Positions 8,220 to 16,229 of a DNA stretch of 64,000 nt are shown here, piece by piece; the stretch's first letter is position 1, and each line of letters opens with the position of its first letter. This DNA is from Pseudomonas sp. MWU13-2105 (GTDB taxonomy: Bacteria > Pseudomonadota > Gammaproteobacteria > Pseudomonadales > Pseudomonadaceae). The translations under genes and the position numbers were made by a program. Location of the stretch: NCBI RefSeq assembly GCF_023242315.1, contig NZ_JALLIY010000014.1:1-64000 (forward strand). The letters are read 5' to 3'. A model generated the notes under the pieces. It saw only the letters and a list, made by a program, of their open reading frames with translations, did not search any database and had not been told where the DNA came from.

Positions 8220-8906
8220 ATGATTGGCGCGCAACTGCTGTCGCCGGCCAGCCTGGTCATCGGCTGGCTGATCTATCTGCCGGTGCTGGCCTGGGCGATC
8301 TGGCGTTCGCCCTGGGTCGAGCTGTTTACCGACAGCCGCCGCCAGCACCTGCTGTTCGGCACGGTGTTCGCCCTGTTCCTGCTCTGGCTGGTACGGCGTG
8401 ACTTCGACACCGGGGTGTCCTATCACTTTATCGGCCTGACGGCTGTGACCCTGCTGCTGGACTGGCCGCTGGCGATTGTCGGCGGGCTGGTGGCGCAGCT
8501 TGGCCTGGTGCTGCTGGGAAGGCAGGATTTGGCGGCGCTCGGTGTCAACGGCAGCTTGCTGATCCTGTTGCCGGTGCTGGTAACGGAGGTCTGCGCGATC
8601 CTGGTGGAGCGGGCGCAGCCGCGTAATCCCTTTGTGTATATTTTCTGCTCGGGGTTTTTCGCCGCCGCCCTGGCGGCTTTGCTCTGCCTGTTGGCGAGCC
8701 TGGGCGTCTTGTGGTTCGACGAACGTTTCGCCCTGCCGGAGTGGCTGGGGGATTTTGTCGGTTATCTGTGGCTGATCATTTTTCCCGAGGCCTTTATCAA
8801 CGGCATGCTGGTCAGCGCCTTGGTGGTGTTCTGTCCGGAGTGGCTGGAGACGTTCAACCGCACCCGTTACCTGTCGGCGCCGTGGAAGGACGATGGGCCG
8901 CGTTGA
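8220..8906 (+). CDS. Polytopic membrane protein annotated in relatives as an ECF-type ABC transporter permease
   Basis: This 228-residue, strongly hydrophobic protein has about six predicted helices, including LVIGWLIYLPVLAWAIW, LLFGTVFALFLLWLV, LLDWPLAIVGGLVAQLGLVL and FVGYLWLIIFPEAFINGML. The layout resembles the CbiM-like membrane family. No ATPase or substrate-specific partner gene is adjacent, so transport of a metal or vitamin is not shown. It is transcribed away from the DUF1780 gene across a 141-base gap; the ATG follows GGAGAGG. The next gene starts 63 bases later on the same strand. Confidence 0.7.
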   Translation: MIGAQLLSPASLVIGWLIYLPVLAWAIWRSPWVELFTDSRRQHLLFGTVFALFLLWLVRRDFDTGVSYHFIGLTAVTLLLDWPLAIVGGLVAQLGLVLLGRQDLAALGVNGSLLILLPVLVTEVCAILVERAQPRNPFVYIFCSGFFAAALAALLCLLASLGVLWFDERFALPEWLGDFVGYLWLIIFPEAFINGMLVSALVVFCPEWLETFNRTRYLSAPWKDDGPR

Positions 8907-8968
8907 TCTGTATCAATTACATCGGCCGGCCCCGCGACCATGCTGCGGAAAAAACCGGGAGCAAGGTC

Positions 8969-9184
8969 ATGAGTGTGTACGAATGGGCACGTCAGCAGGT
9001 GCAGGCCAGTCTGGAAGATGCGCAAGTGGAGGGGTTCGAGCCCGGGTTGGGCCTGCGCGCCTTGCTCAGCGCGGTGGTGCAGCAGAGCAAGGCGCTGCGC
9101 AGTGCGGAGGATCTGGCGGATGAACTGCAATTTCTCGCCGAGAACCTCGATGACGACCAGGACTACGCTTTTATGCGGCCCTGA
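8969..9184 (+). CDS. Small conserved hypothetical protein (71 aa)
   Basis: This short acidic helical protein begins MSVYEWARQQVQASLEDAQV and ends NLDDDQDYAFMRP. I chose the ATG at 8969 because GGGAGCAAGG precedes it; the same frame is open further upstream only inside the membrane-protein gene. It occupies the position of a conserved small hypothetical gene between the ECF-permease-like gene and yacG in pseudomonads, and runs tail-to-tail with yacG with an 11-base gap. No function is assigned. Confidence 0.7.
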   Translation: MSVYEWARQQVQASLEDAQVEGFEPGLGLRALLSAVVQQSKALRSAEDLADELQFLAENLDDDQDYAFMRP

Positions 9185-9195
9185 TCGTCTGACGC

Positions 9196-9399
9196 TCAGT
9201 GCGCGCGGGGAGGCAGATCGTCGGAGAACAGGTCGTCTTCGGCGTCGGGGCTGACGGGGATCTTGTGTTCCTCCGCGGCCCAGGCGCCGAGGTCGATCAG
9301 TTTGCAGCGGTCGGAGCAGAACGGCCGATAGGTGTTGGCGGTGGTCCATTCCACGGGGGCGCCGCAGGTCGGGCATTCAACGGTCAAGGGTTGGCTCAT
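9196..9399 (-). CDS. yacG: DNA gyrase inhibitor YacG, zinc-binding
   Basis: This 67-residue protein has a four-cysteine zinc site, C9-x2-C12 and C28-x3-C32 (VECPTCG and RPFCSDRCK), followed by IDLGAWAAEEHKIP, the YacG signature. YacG binds GyrB and blocks DNA binding by gyrase. The C-terminus is acidic. Its ATG overlaps the stop of coaE (TGATG), so it is translationally coupled as the last gene of pilB-pilC-pilD-coaE-yacG. Confidence 0.92.
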   Translation of the reverse strand: MSQPLTVECPTCGAPVEWTTANTYRPFCSDRCKLIDLGAWAAEEHKIPVSPDAEDDLFSDDLPPRAH

Positions 9400-10019
9400 C
9401 AGTGGCCTCCACGCAAAGTCAGATAAAAGTGATGCAGACGCTCGACCTCGCTGTGCAGCCAGGCCAGGTCGCGGTCGTTGACCAGCACATCGTCGGCATG
9501 GCGCAGGCGCTCTTCGCGGCTGGCCTGGGCCTTGAGGATGGCCTGCACCTGTTGTTCGCTGGTCTGGTCGCGTTGCCGGGTGCGCTGGATCTGCAGCGCC
9601 TGCGGGGCGTCGATCACCAGCACGCGCTGGGTGTTCTTGTATTGTCCCGATTCGATCAGCAGCGGCGAGACCAGGATCGCATAGGGCGATTGTGCCCGGG
9701 CCAGGTGGCTGGCGATCTCCTCGCCGATCAGCGGATGTAGCAGGGCTTCGAGCCAGCGGCGTTGTTCCGGCGCTTCGAAGATCAGCGTGCGCAGGGCGGC
9801 GCGGTCCAGTTGGCCGTCGGCTTGCAATACGCCGGGGCCGAAGTGTTCGACAATTTTTTCCAGTGCCGGACGGCCGGGTTCCACCACCCAGCGGGCGGCG
9901 TGATCGGCGTCCACGGTGTGGATGCCGAGGTCGCTGAAGTGTTGGGCTGCGGCGCTCTTGCCGCTACCGATGCCGCCGGTAAGGCCGAGAATCCAGGGGG
10001 TTGAAACGGCTGTGCTCAT
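9399..10019 (-). CDS. coaE: Dephospho-CoA kinase
   Basis: This 206-residue kinase phosphorylates the 3'-hydroxyl of dephospho-CoA, the last step of coenzyme A synthesis. The P-loop is GLTGGIGSGKS near residues 12-22, and DADHAARWVV and SPLLIESG are typical CoaE motifs. The ATG at 10019 overlaps the pilD stop by four bases (ATGA); a longer open frame upstream is inside pilD and was rejected. Coupling of coaE to pilD is a standard gammaproteobacterial arrangement. Confidence 0.95.
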   Translation of the reverse strand: MSTAVSTPWILGLTGGIGSGKSAAAQHFSDLGIHTVDADHAARWVVEPGRPALEKIVEHFGPGVLQADGQLDRAALRTLIFEAPEQRRWLEALLHPLIGEEIASHLARAQSPYAILVSPLLIESGQYKNTQRVLVIDAPQALQIQRTRQRDQTSEQQVQAILKAQASREERLRHADDVLVNDRDLAWLHSEVERLHHFYLTLRGGH

Positions 10020-10888
10020 TTGAAACCGGCAAACTGCAGATAGGAAGCGGTTATTTGACCACCCCAGAGCAAGGCAATCCAGCCGGCAATCGCCAGATAG
10101 GGGCCAAAGGGGATCGGGGTCGAGGTCTGGGCGTTGCGCAGGCGCAACAGAATCAGGCCGAGTACGGCGCCGACCAGGGAGGACAACAGGATGGTCAACG
10201 GCAGGATCTGCCAGCCGCCCCAGGCGCCGAGCATCGCCAGCAGCTTGAAGTCGCCATGGCCCATGCCTTCCTTGCCGGTGAACAGCTTGAACAGCCAGTA
10301 GACCGACCAGAGGCTCAGGTAACCGGCCACGGCGCCCCACAGGGCATCGTCAAGGCTGGTGAACAGGCCGAAGTGGTTGGCGATCAGGCCGAGCCAGAGC
10401 AGTGGCAGGACCAGGGCGTCAGGCAGGAGTTGGTGATCGGCGTCGATCAGGCTCATGGCCAACAGGCCCCAGGTCAGCAGCAGCATCAGGGCGGCGGGCC
10501 AGCCGAAGCCGAAATGCCAGGCGACAAAGGCTGAGAGCAGGCCGCAGGCCATTTCAGTGAGCGGGTAGCGTTTGCTGATGGGGGCCTTGCACTGGGAGCA
10601 CTGGCCGCGCAGGAGCAGGTAGCTGACGAGTGGCAGGTTTTCCCAGGCGCGGATCTGGTGATTGCAGTGCGGGCAATGGGAGTGGGGTAGAAGCAGGTTG
10701 TAGATCGGGCCGGGCTCGGGTTGCGGGAGGCCAAGGACTTCGTGGGCCTGGGTGCGCCAGTCGCGTTCGAGCATTTTCGGCAGGCGCCAGACCACGACGT
10801 TGAGAAAGCTGCCGACGATCAGGCCGAGGAGCAGGGCGAAAAAAACGAAGGCCAGCGGTTGGCTGGCCAGGAAGTCGGGTAGGGGCAT
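10016..10888 (-). CDS. pilD: Type IV prepilin peptidase/N-methyltransferase PilD
   Basis: This 290-residue inner-membrane aspartyl protease cleaves the leader of type IV prepilins and type II secretion pseudopilins after glycine and methylates the new N-terminal Phe. The cytoplasmic zinc domain has C72xxC75 and C97xxC100. The catalytic aspartates are D149 (SLIDADHQLLPD) and D213 (GMGHGDFK). About seven hydrophobic helices follow the N-terminal one. It is separated from pilC by 3 bases and overlaps coaE. Its substrate PilA is encoded 3.2 kb upstream. Confidence 0.96.
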   Translation of the reverse strand: MPLPDFLASQPLAFVFFALLLGLIVGSFLNVVVWRLPKMLERDWRTQAHEVLGLPQPEPGPIYNLLLPHSHCPHCNHQIRAWENLPLVSYLLLRGQCSQCKAPISKRYPLTEMACGLLSAFVAWHFGFGWPAALMLLLTWGLLAMSLIDADHQLLPDALVLPLLWLGLIANHFGLFTSLDDALWGAVAGYLSLWSVYWLFKLFTGKEGMGHGDFKLLAMLGAWGGWQILPLTILLSSLVGAVLGLILLRLRNAQTSTPIPFGPYLAIAGWIALLWGGQITASYLQFAGFK

Positions 10889-10891
10889 CGG

Positions 10892-12112
10892 TTAAACCAC
10901 TTGGCCAAGCTTGAAGATGGGCAGGTACATAGCGATTACCAGACCGCCGACAATTATGCCGAGCACGGTCATGATGATGGGTTCCATCAGGCTTGTGAGG
11001 CTGTCGACCATGTTGTCGACTTCGCCTTCGTAGTAGGTGGCAACCTTGTCGAGCATATCGTCTAAGGCACCGGATTCTTCGCCAATGGCGGTCATCTGGA
11101 TTGCCATGCTGGGGAAGACACCAGTGGCGCGCATGGAGAAGTTGAGCTGCATACCAGTAGAGACATCTTGCTTGATGCGGTTGACTGCGTTTTTGAAGAC
11201 GATATTACCTGTAGCACCCGCTACGGAGTCTAGGGCTTCGACCAGTGGTACGCCAGCCGCGAAGGTGGTTGAGAGTGTGCGGGCGTAGCGGGCGACGGCA
11301 GATTTGTAGAGCAGACTGCCGACGATGGGGAGTTTTAATGCGCCCCGATCAAGCCAGTTGCGGAAACGCTCCGATTTTTTACGAGCGTGCTTGAAACCGA
11401 AGATAGCGGCAATCGATGCCCCCACAACAATCAGCCACCAGTCTTGTAAGAGTTTGGATAGGCCGATCACCATCAGGGTGAAGGCCGGTAACTCGGCACC
11501 GAAGCTGGAGAAGACCGACTGAAATTGAGGTACGACTTTGATCAACAAAATCCCGGACACAATAATCGCCACCAGAACAACTGCAATCGGGTAGTTCATG
11601 GCCTTTTTGATCTTGGCCCTAAGCGCCTCGGTTTTTTCCTTGTAGGTTGCCACCCGCTCTAGCAGGCTTTCCAGGGCTCCAGCCTGTTCACCTGCATCCA
11701 CCAGGTTGCAATACAGATCGTCGAAGTACTCGGGTTTCTTGCGCAGCGACGTGGCGAAGCTGTTACCGGCGGCGACCTCCTGTTTGATGTCATCCACTAG
11801 CTTGCGCATGTTCGGGTTATCAAAGCCTTCTCCGATGATGTCGAAGGACTGCAACAGCGGAACGCCGGCCTTCATCATGGTTGCCATCTGGCGGGTGAAC
11901 AGTGCTATATCCAGGGGCTTGATACGTTTGCCTTTGCTAAAAATCGAGGCGCTCTTTTTGCGCACCTTGCCAGGATTGATACCTTGTTTACGTAACTGTG
12001 CCTTGATCAGTGCGGGGTTGTGACCGCTCAGTTCACCGGTCATTTTGGCACCTTTTTTGTCGGTACCCTCCCAAGCGTAAACGCTGACCTTGACTGCTGC
12101 TTTGGTTGCCAT
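10892..12112 (-). CDS. pilC: Type IV pilus inner-membrane platform protein PilC
   Basis: This 406-residue GspF-family protein has two cytoplasmic T2SF domains, roughly residues 70-190 and 275-395. Each ends in membrane helices (IAVVLVAIIVSGILLI, then MTVLGIIVGGLVIAMYLPIF). It forms the platform that couples the PilB motor to pilin assembly. Typical sequences are FTRQMATMMKAGVPLLQSF and the second-copy ARTLSTTFAAGVPLVEAL. It sits 3 bases after pilB and 3 before pilD. Confidence 0.96.
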   Translation of the reverse strand: MATKAAVKVSVYAWEGTDKKGAKMTGELSGHNPALIKAQLRKQGINPGKVRKKSASIFSKGKRIKPLDIALFTRQMATMMKAGVPLLQSFDIIGEGFDNPNMRKLVDDIKQEVAAGNSFATSLRKKPEYFDDLYCNLVDAGEQAGALESLLERVATYKEKTEALRAKIKKAMNYPIAVVLVAIIVSGILLIKVVPQFQSVFSSFGAELPAFTLMVIGLSKLLQDWWLIVVGASIAAIFGFKHARKKSERFRNWLDRGALKLPIVGSLLYKSAVARYARTLSTTFAAGVPLVEALDSVAGATGNIVFKNAVNRIKQDVSTGMQLNFSMRATGVFPSMAIQMTAIGEESGALDDMLDKVATYYEGEVDNMVDSLTSLMEPIIMTVLGIIVGGLVIAMYLPIFKLGQVV

Positions 12113-12115
12113 TGT

Positions 12116-13816
12116 TTAGTCCTTGGTGACTCGGTTGACTTCTTCCAGGCTGGTTACACCTTGCATGGCCTTTTTCAGCCCCGAAGTACGCAGGTCGTTG
12201 AAGCCGTCTTTGCGCATTTGCGCGGCGATTTCCAATGAGTTGCCCTCGGCCATGATTAAATGTTGCAGGTCCGGTGTGTTCTTCACTACCTCATAGATGC
12301 CGACACGACCTTTATAGCCACCGTTGCACTGCTCGCAGCCGACCGGCTCATAAATCTTGAACGTGCCGATGAGCTCTGCTGGGAAGCCTTCCTTGAGCTG
12401 GGCCTCTTCGGGGATGTCGATCTCTTTCTTGCAGTGGCTGCACAGCTTGCGGGCCAGGCGCTGTGCGATGATCAGGTTCACCGAGGTCGCAATGTTGAAA
12501 CCGGCGATGCCCATGTTCTGTAGGCGGGTCAGGGTTTCGGCGGCGCTGTTGGTGTGCAAGGTAGAGAGCACCATATGACCGGTTTGGGCCGCCTTGATGG
12601 CGATCTCGGCGGTTTCCAGGTCGCGGATCTCACCGACCATGATCACATCCGGGTCCTGCCGCAGGAAGGAGCGAAGGGCCTGGGCAAAGTCTAACCCTTG
12701 CTTGGGGTTGACGTTGACCTGGTTGATGCCTTCCATATTGATCTCCACCGGGTCTTCGGCGGTGGAAATATTGATGTCCACGGTATTGAGGATATTCAGA
12801 CCGGTGTAGAGGGAAACGGTTTTGCCCGAGCCGGTCGGGCCAGTGACCAGAATCATGCCTTGCGGCTGCTTCAGCGCCGCCATATAGAGGTCTTTCTGAT
12901 CTGGCTCGTAGCCTAGTGCATCAATGCCCATTTGTGCGCTGGAGGGATCGAGGATACGCATCACGATCTTTTCACCCCATAGTGTCGGCAGGGTGTTGAC
13001 TCGGAAGTCAATGGCCTTGGTCTTCGAGATGCGCATTTTGATCCGGCCGTCTTGGGGCTTGCGACGTTCTGAAATGTCCAAGCTGGCCATGACCTTCAGG
13101 CGAGCGGCGATACGACTGGCAAGATGAATAGGCGGTCTGGCGACTTCTCGCAGGATGCCGTCGGTACGTAGGCGAACCCGGTAGATCTTTTCATAAGGTT
13201 CGAAGTGCAGGTCGGATGAGCCGCCCTTGATGGCATCCAGGAGCATCTTGTTGACGAAGCGAACCACCGGAGCGTCATCGGCGTCCTGGCCAGAAATCTG
13301 TTCTTGCTTCTTGTCATCGACCGACTCGATATCCAACCCTTCGAGGTCAACGTCCCCCATCTCCTCAAAACCGGTGGAATTGCTGTCGAAAAACTTGTCG
13401 ATGGCATCGGTGAGCTTGTCATCCTCGACCAGAATGGCCTCGGTGGTGAGGCCTGTACTGAATTGGATATCGGTAATAGCCTGGTGATTGCTTGGGTCGG
13501 AGATACCGACGAACAACTTGTTGCCGCGTCGCCATAAAGGCAGCACGTGGTGCTGGCGGATCAGCTTTTCACTGACCAGCCCCTTGGGTTGGCTTTCTTT
13601 GTCCAGGCAGGCCAGGTCGAGCAGGGCGACCCCAAAATGTTCGGAGGCAATTTCCGCCACCTGCCGGCTTTTGACCAATTTGTTCTGGACCAGATAGCTA
13701 ACCAGGGAAATCCGGCTGCGTTGGGCTTGCTGATACGCCTGCTGAGCGTTTTTGTCGGTAAGTAGCTCGGCTGCAACCAGTTGCTTGGCCAGGCCGGAAA
13801 GGGCGATATCGTTCAT
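12116..13816 (-). CDS. pilB: Type IV pilus assembly ATPase PilB
   Basis: This 566-residue hexameric motor drives pilus extension. An N-terminal MshEN-like domain (LWRRGNKLFVGISDP about residue 95) precedes the ATPase core. Walker A is GPTGSGKT at 326-333, the Walker B region is DPDVIMVGEIRD near 388-399, and a zinc tetrad is C459/C462/C494/C497. I chose the ATG at 13816 (MNDIALSG), matching the usual family length; an in-frame GTG 15 bases upstream is also possible. No strong SD is seen. It begins the pilB-pilC-pilD-coaE-yacG unit, downstream of the pilA terminator. Confidence 0.95.
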   Translation of the reverse strand: MNDIALSGLAKQLVAAELLTDKNAQQAYQQAQRSRISLVSYLVQNKLVKSRQVAEIASEHFGVALLDLACLDKESQPKGLVSEKLIRQHHVLPLWRRGNKLFVGISDPSNHQAITDIQFSTGLTTEAILVEDDKLTDAIDKFFDSNSTGFEEMGDVDLEGLDIESVDDKKQEQISGQDADDAPVVRFVNKMLLDAIKGGSSDLHFEPYEKIYRVRLRTDGILREVARPPIHLASRIAARLKVMASLDISERRKPQDGRIKMRISKTKAIDFRVNTLPTLWGEKIVMRILDPSSAQMGIDALGYEPDQKDLYMAALKQPQGMILVTGPTGSGKTVSLYTGLNILNTVDINISTAEDPVEINMEGINQVNVNPKQGLDFAQALRSFLRQDPDVIMVGEIRDLETAEIAIKAAQTGHMVLSTLHTNSAAETLTRLQNMGIAGFNIATSVNLIIAQRLARKLCSHCKKEIDIPEEAQLKEGFPAELIGTFKIYEPVGCEQCNGGYKGRVGIYEVVKNTPDLQHLIMAEGNSLEIAAQMRKDGFNDLRTSGLKKAMQGVTSLEEVNRVTKD

Positions 13817-13994
13817 TTGAGCACCAAACACAAACAGTTGGAGTCTTATAGCCTAGTCGGGCGTTGGTGCCAAATCGGTATGCTAGGTGACAAAAAATGT
13901 CAGATTTTGCTGCTTTGAAGTGATCGCAGTCTGTTTGTGGTGTGGTTTAAATAGCGATGCGGCACTACATGTTAATAGTTTTGAGCTGTTAAGC

Positions 13995-14031
13995 AAAAAA
14001 AGACCATCATAGAAAAGTATCTATGATGGTC
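13995..14031 (-). terminator. Rho-independent terminator of pilA
   Basis: On the minus strand, GACCATCATAGA (complement of 14020-14031) pairs perfectly with TCTATGATGGTC (14002-14013) around a 6-base loop, followed directly by seven T (13995-14001). It lies 41 bases after the pilA stop and uncouples abundant pilin transcription from pilB. Confidence 0.92.
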
Positions 14032-14072
14032 CTTAGAATATGAGTTTGGACTGCTAGCTGAACTAGGCTAAA

Positions 14073-14495
14073 TCAGTTTTTAACATATCCATTGTTGACA
14101 CAGGCACCGCTATACGTCCAGACGAGGAAATTAGCATCCGGACTAAGAACGCAAGTGTCGCCTGCGGCGATTCCTTTGTAGGCATTAGGAGTTGCAGTAA
14201 TGACGCCAGATGCCGCCGTAATAGCAATGCTGTTCAGAGCGCTGCCAGCCTGGTTTGTTGGCAACGTCACGCCTATCAGGGCCCCTGTGCTGCACTGCGC
14301 TATTTGCTGGCCCGACGTCTGCATGCAAGCGACTATTGCCGTTTTAACTGGATCCATAGCGGCAGTGATCTCAGAGTATGCGGCTTTTTTCATATAGTTC
14401 TGGTAAGCGGGCAACGCCACAGCCGCCAAAATCCCGATAATCGCCACGACGATCATCAACTCGATCAGCGTAAAACCTTTTTGCATCGCTTTCAT
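14073..14495 (-). CDS. pilA: Type IVa major pilin PilA
   Basis: This 140-residue prepilin has a short leader (MKAMQKG) cut by PilD before Phe8, then FTLIELMIVVAIIGILAAVA with the conserved Glu at +5, and a globular domain. Cysteines are C57, C68, C115 and C132; C115-C132 would close the C-terminal disulfide loop (CVLSPDANFLVWTYSGAC). AAAGGAAAC precedes the ATG. It has a sigma-54 promoter upstream and a strong terminator downstream. It is transcribed in the same direction as pilBCD, whereas in P. aeruginosa pilA is divergent from pilB. The protein ends NNGYVKN, without a C-terminal serine. Confidence 0.95.
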   Translation of the reverse strand: MKAMQKGFTLIELMIVVAIIGILAAVALPAYQNYMKKAAYSEITAAMDPVKTAIVACMQTSGQQIAQCSTGALIGVTLPTNQAGSALNSIAITAASGVITATPNAYKGIAAGDTCVLSPDANFLVWTYSGACVNNGYVKN

Positions 14496-14553
14496 GGTTG
14501 TTTCCTTTGAGGGATGTTGCGTTTTTGGCGTTGTGCGCCTTCACTGGTTCCGC

Positions 14554-14569
14554 AGCAATCGTCGTGCCA
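14554..14569 (-). promoter_or_regulatory. Sigma-54 (RpoN) promoter of pilA
   Basis: Read on the minus strand the site is TGGCAC-GACGA-TTGCT, an exact match to the TGGCAC-N5-TTGCW consensus, about 60 bases before the pilA ATG. Pilin genes of this type are activated by PilR/PilS through such a promoter. Confidence 0.9.
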
Positions 14570-14637
14570 AGGTTTTCCAGAGCTGCAGGTCTGGATTACC
14601 CTCAGTCTGTATCCAATTTTGTACGTTGAGGGCATCA

Positions 14638-16056
14638 ATGCCGTTATTAGCCATTTTGAAGGCAAGGGGCTACCTGTTTGTATGCTTGATCATTCTGACG
14701 CTTGCGGTTTCGGCGGTATTTGGTGGGCATGACTGGCAGCGTATTTTCCAGATAAGCATTGCTTTCGCGGCTTTGGCATCCCAGGTTTCAGGTCTTGCCT
14801 CACAGCAGGTTGCGTTCGCTCGCTACAACATGGCCGTGATGGTGTGTATTTCTATCGTCTTGCTGGGTTCGCTGTCGTCATTACAGTCTCATCAGCCAGT
14901 TTGGGCTTTGGTTGAGCTTTCGCTGCTGATTGCCTCCAGCATGATCGCCTATTCCTTTGCTATAGGGCGAAGGCTCGAAGGTGATGCTTCTGACCGCTAT
15001 CTGATGCTGTTCATCGTGTTGCTTTGCGCGAGCAAATGCTTTCAGTTCATTTTGTCTGGTGGCTCTGCATTCATGAGTGGGCTGGAGGTACTGGATACCG
15101 ACAAGCTTATCTCCGGCTTCTCCAACAAGCGTTTCTACGGCCAATTCCAGACCTTCACCCTGCCGCTTTTAGCGCTCCCACTCCTGCTGCCCACAACTAA
15201 ACGCTCCACCCAAGTCTGGGTCTTCTCACTCCTGAGTCTCTGGTGGCTGATCGCAGTAACGGGTGGCACTCGCGGCACCTGGCTGGGTATGGGCGTAGCT
15301 GCCTGCGTGCTCTTCATCTGCGGTCACTCCGGCAAACGATGGATCGCCTGGCAACTGCCCGCCGTCGTGGTGGGCGTGACACTTTACTGGCTGTTGTTCA
15401 GCGTTCTCACTGGCTACCTCGGCATAGAAGTGAGCAACTTCGCCAGTGATCGCCTGACCACCACGCTTTCCAACCGAGGCCCACTTTGGCAACAGGCCTG
15501 GGACATGATCCGCGAACGCCCCTGGCTCGGCTTCGGCCCCATGCACTTTGCGGATATCCACAATCCCATCGCGGCCCATCCGCACCAGGCCATTCTGCAA
15601 TGGGCCAGCGAATGGGGTATTCCCTCCACCTTGCTGGTCATGGGGTTGGTCGGACGCGGTTTGTGGGCAACCTTCCGCCTGATCCACGAGCGCTCGACTT
15701 CCGACGACCCGACCGATCTGCTGCGCCTGTGCCTGTTCGCCAGCCTGATCGGCGCCCTGACCCAGTCCATGGTCGACGGAGTGATCGTGATGCCGTACTC
15801 CCAGCTCTGGCTGTCGCTGGTGGTCGGCTGGCTGCTGGCGTTGCATGTCTGGAAGGGCGAGCCGGCCAAGCCCAATGCCTTTATCCATTGGTCGTGGATG
15901 GGCATCAGCACCGCTGCCGTGCTGTTCCTGGTCTATGTGGTGATCCGCGACGTGCCCCAACTGGACGAGCGCAACAAACACTACCAGCAGCAATACGGCG
16001 GCCATCTCCAACCGCGCTTCTGGGCCCAGGGCGTGATTGCGATCAAGCCCGAGTAG
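14638..16056 (+). CDS. O-antigen ligase-like membrane glycosyltransferase, PilO/TfpO-type
   Basis: This 472-residue polytopic protein has about ten helices and a large periplasmic loop. The Wzy_C-type region contains GGTRGTWLGMGVAACVLF, TTLSNRGPLWQQAWDMI and HPHQAILQWASEWGIPSTLL. It lies between pilA and tRNA-Thr, the position of the pilin oligosaccharyltransferase TfpO (PilO) in P. aeruginosa group I strains, so transfer of an O-unit to pilin is the best guess. The local PilA lacks the C-terminal Ser used there, so the target residue would differ; lipid A-core ligase activity is the alternative. I chose the ATG at 14638 (MPLLAILKARG), preceded by GAGGG; the open frame starts earlier but would overlap the pilA promoter. 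Confidence 0.75.
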   Translation: MPLLAILKARGYLFVCLIILTLAVSAVFGGHDWQRIFQISIAFAALASQVSGLASQQVAFARYNMAVMVCISIVLLGSLSSLQSHQPVWALVELSLLIASSMIAYSFAIGRRLEGDASDRYLMLFIVLLCASKCFQFILSGGSAFMSGLEVLDTDKLISGFSNKRFYGQFQTFTLPLLALPLLLPTTKRSTQVWVFSLLSLWWLIAVTGGTRGTWLGMGVAACVLFICGHSGKRWIAWQLPAVVVGVTLYWLLFSVLTGYLGIEVSNFASDRLTTTLSNRGPLWQQAWDMIRERPWLGFGPMHFADIHNPIAAHPHQAILQWASEWGIPSTLLVMGLVGRGLWATFRLIHERSTSDDPTDLLRLCLFASLIGALTQSMVDGVIVMPYSQLWLSLVVGWLLALHVWKGEPAKPNAFIHWSWMGISTAAVLFLVYVVIRDVPQLDERNKHYQQQYGGHLQPRFWAQGVIAIKPE

Positions 16057-16095
16057 CTTGCCCGCTACGGCAGCGGATGCTAGCTTTAGCGCCAC

Positions 16096-16171
16096 GCCGG
16101 TGTAGCTCAGTCGGTAGAGCAGCGCACTCGTAACGCGAAGGTCGTAGGTTCGATTCCTATCTCCGGCACCA
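16096..16171 (+). tRNA. tRNA-Thr (CGT anticodon)
   Basis: This is a 76-base cloverleaf. The acceptor GCCGGTG pairs with the 3' strand before ACCA, the D-loop is TAGCTCAGTCGGTAGAGC, the anticodon loop CTCGTAA carries CGT, and the T-loop is GGTTCGATTCC. The CCA end is encoded. Confidence 0.97.
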
Positions 16172-16229
16172 CATCATTCACGTCCGAAAATGGCGAGAAC
16201 AGCCCCATCGCCGGTGCTAGTCTCTGCGC

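Noticed and set aside
16096..16171. tRNA-Thr as the attachment site of a genomic island
   Set aside because: No integrase gene and no repeat of the tRNA 3' end was seen nearby; flanking genes are core.
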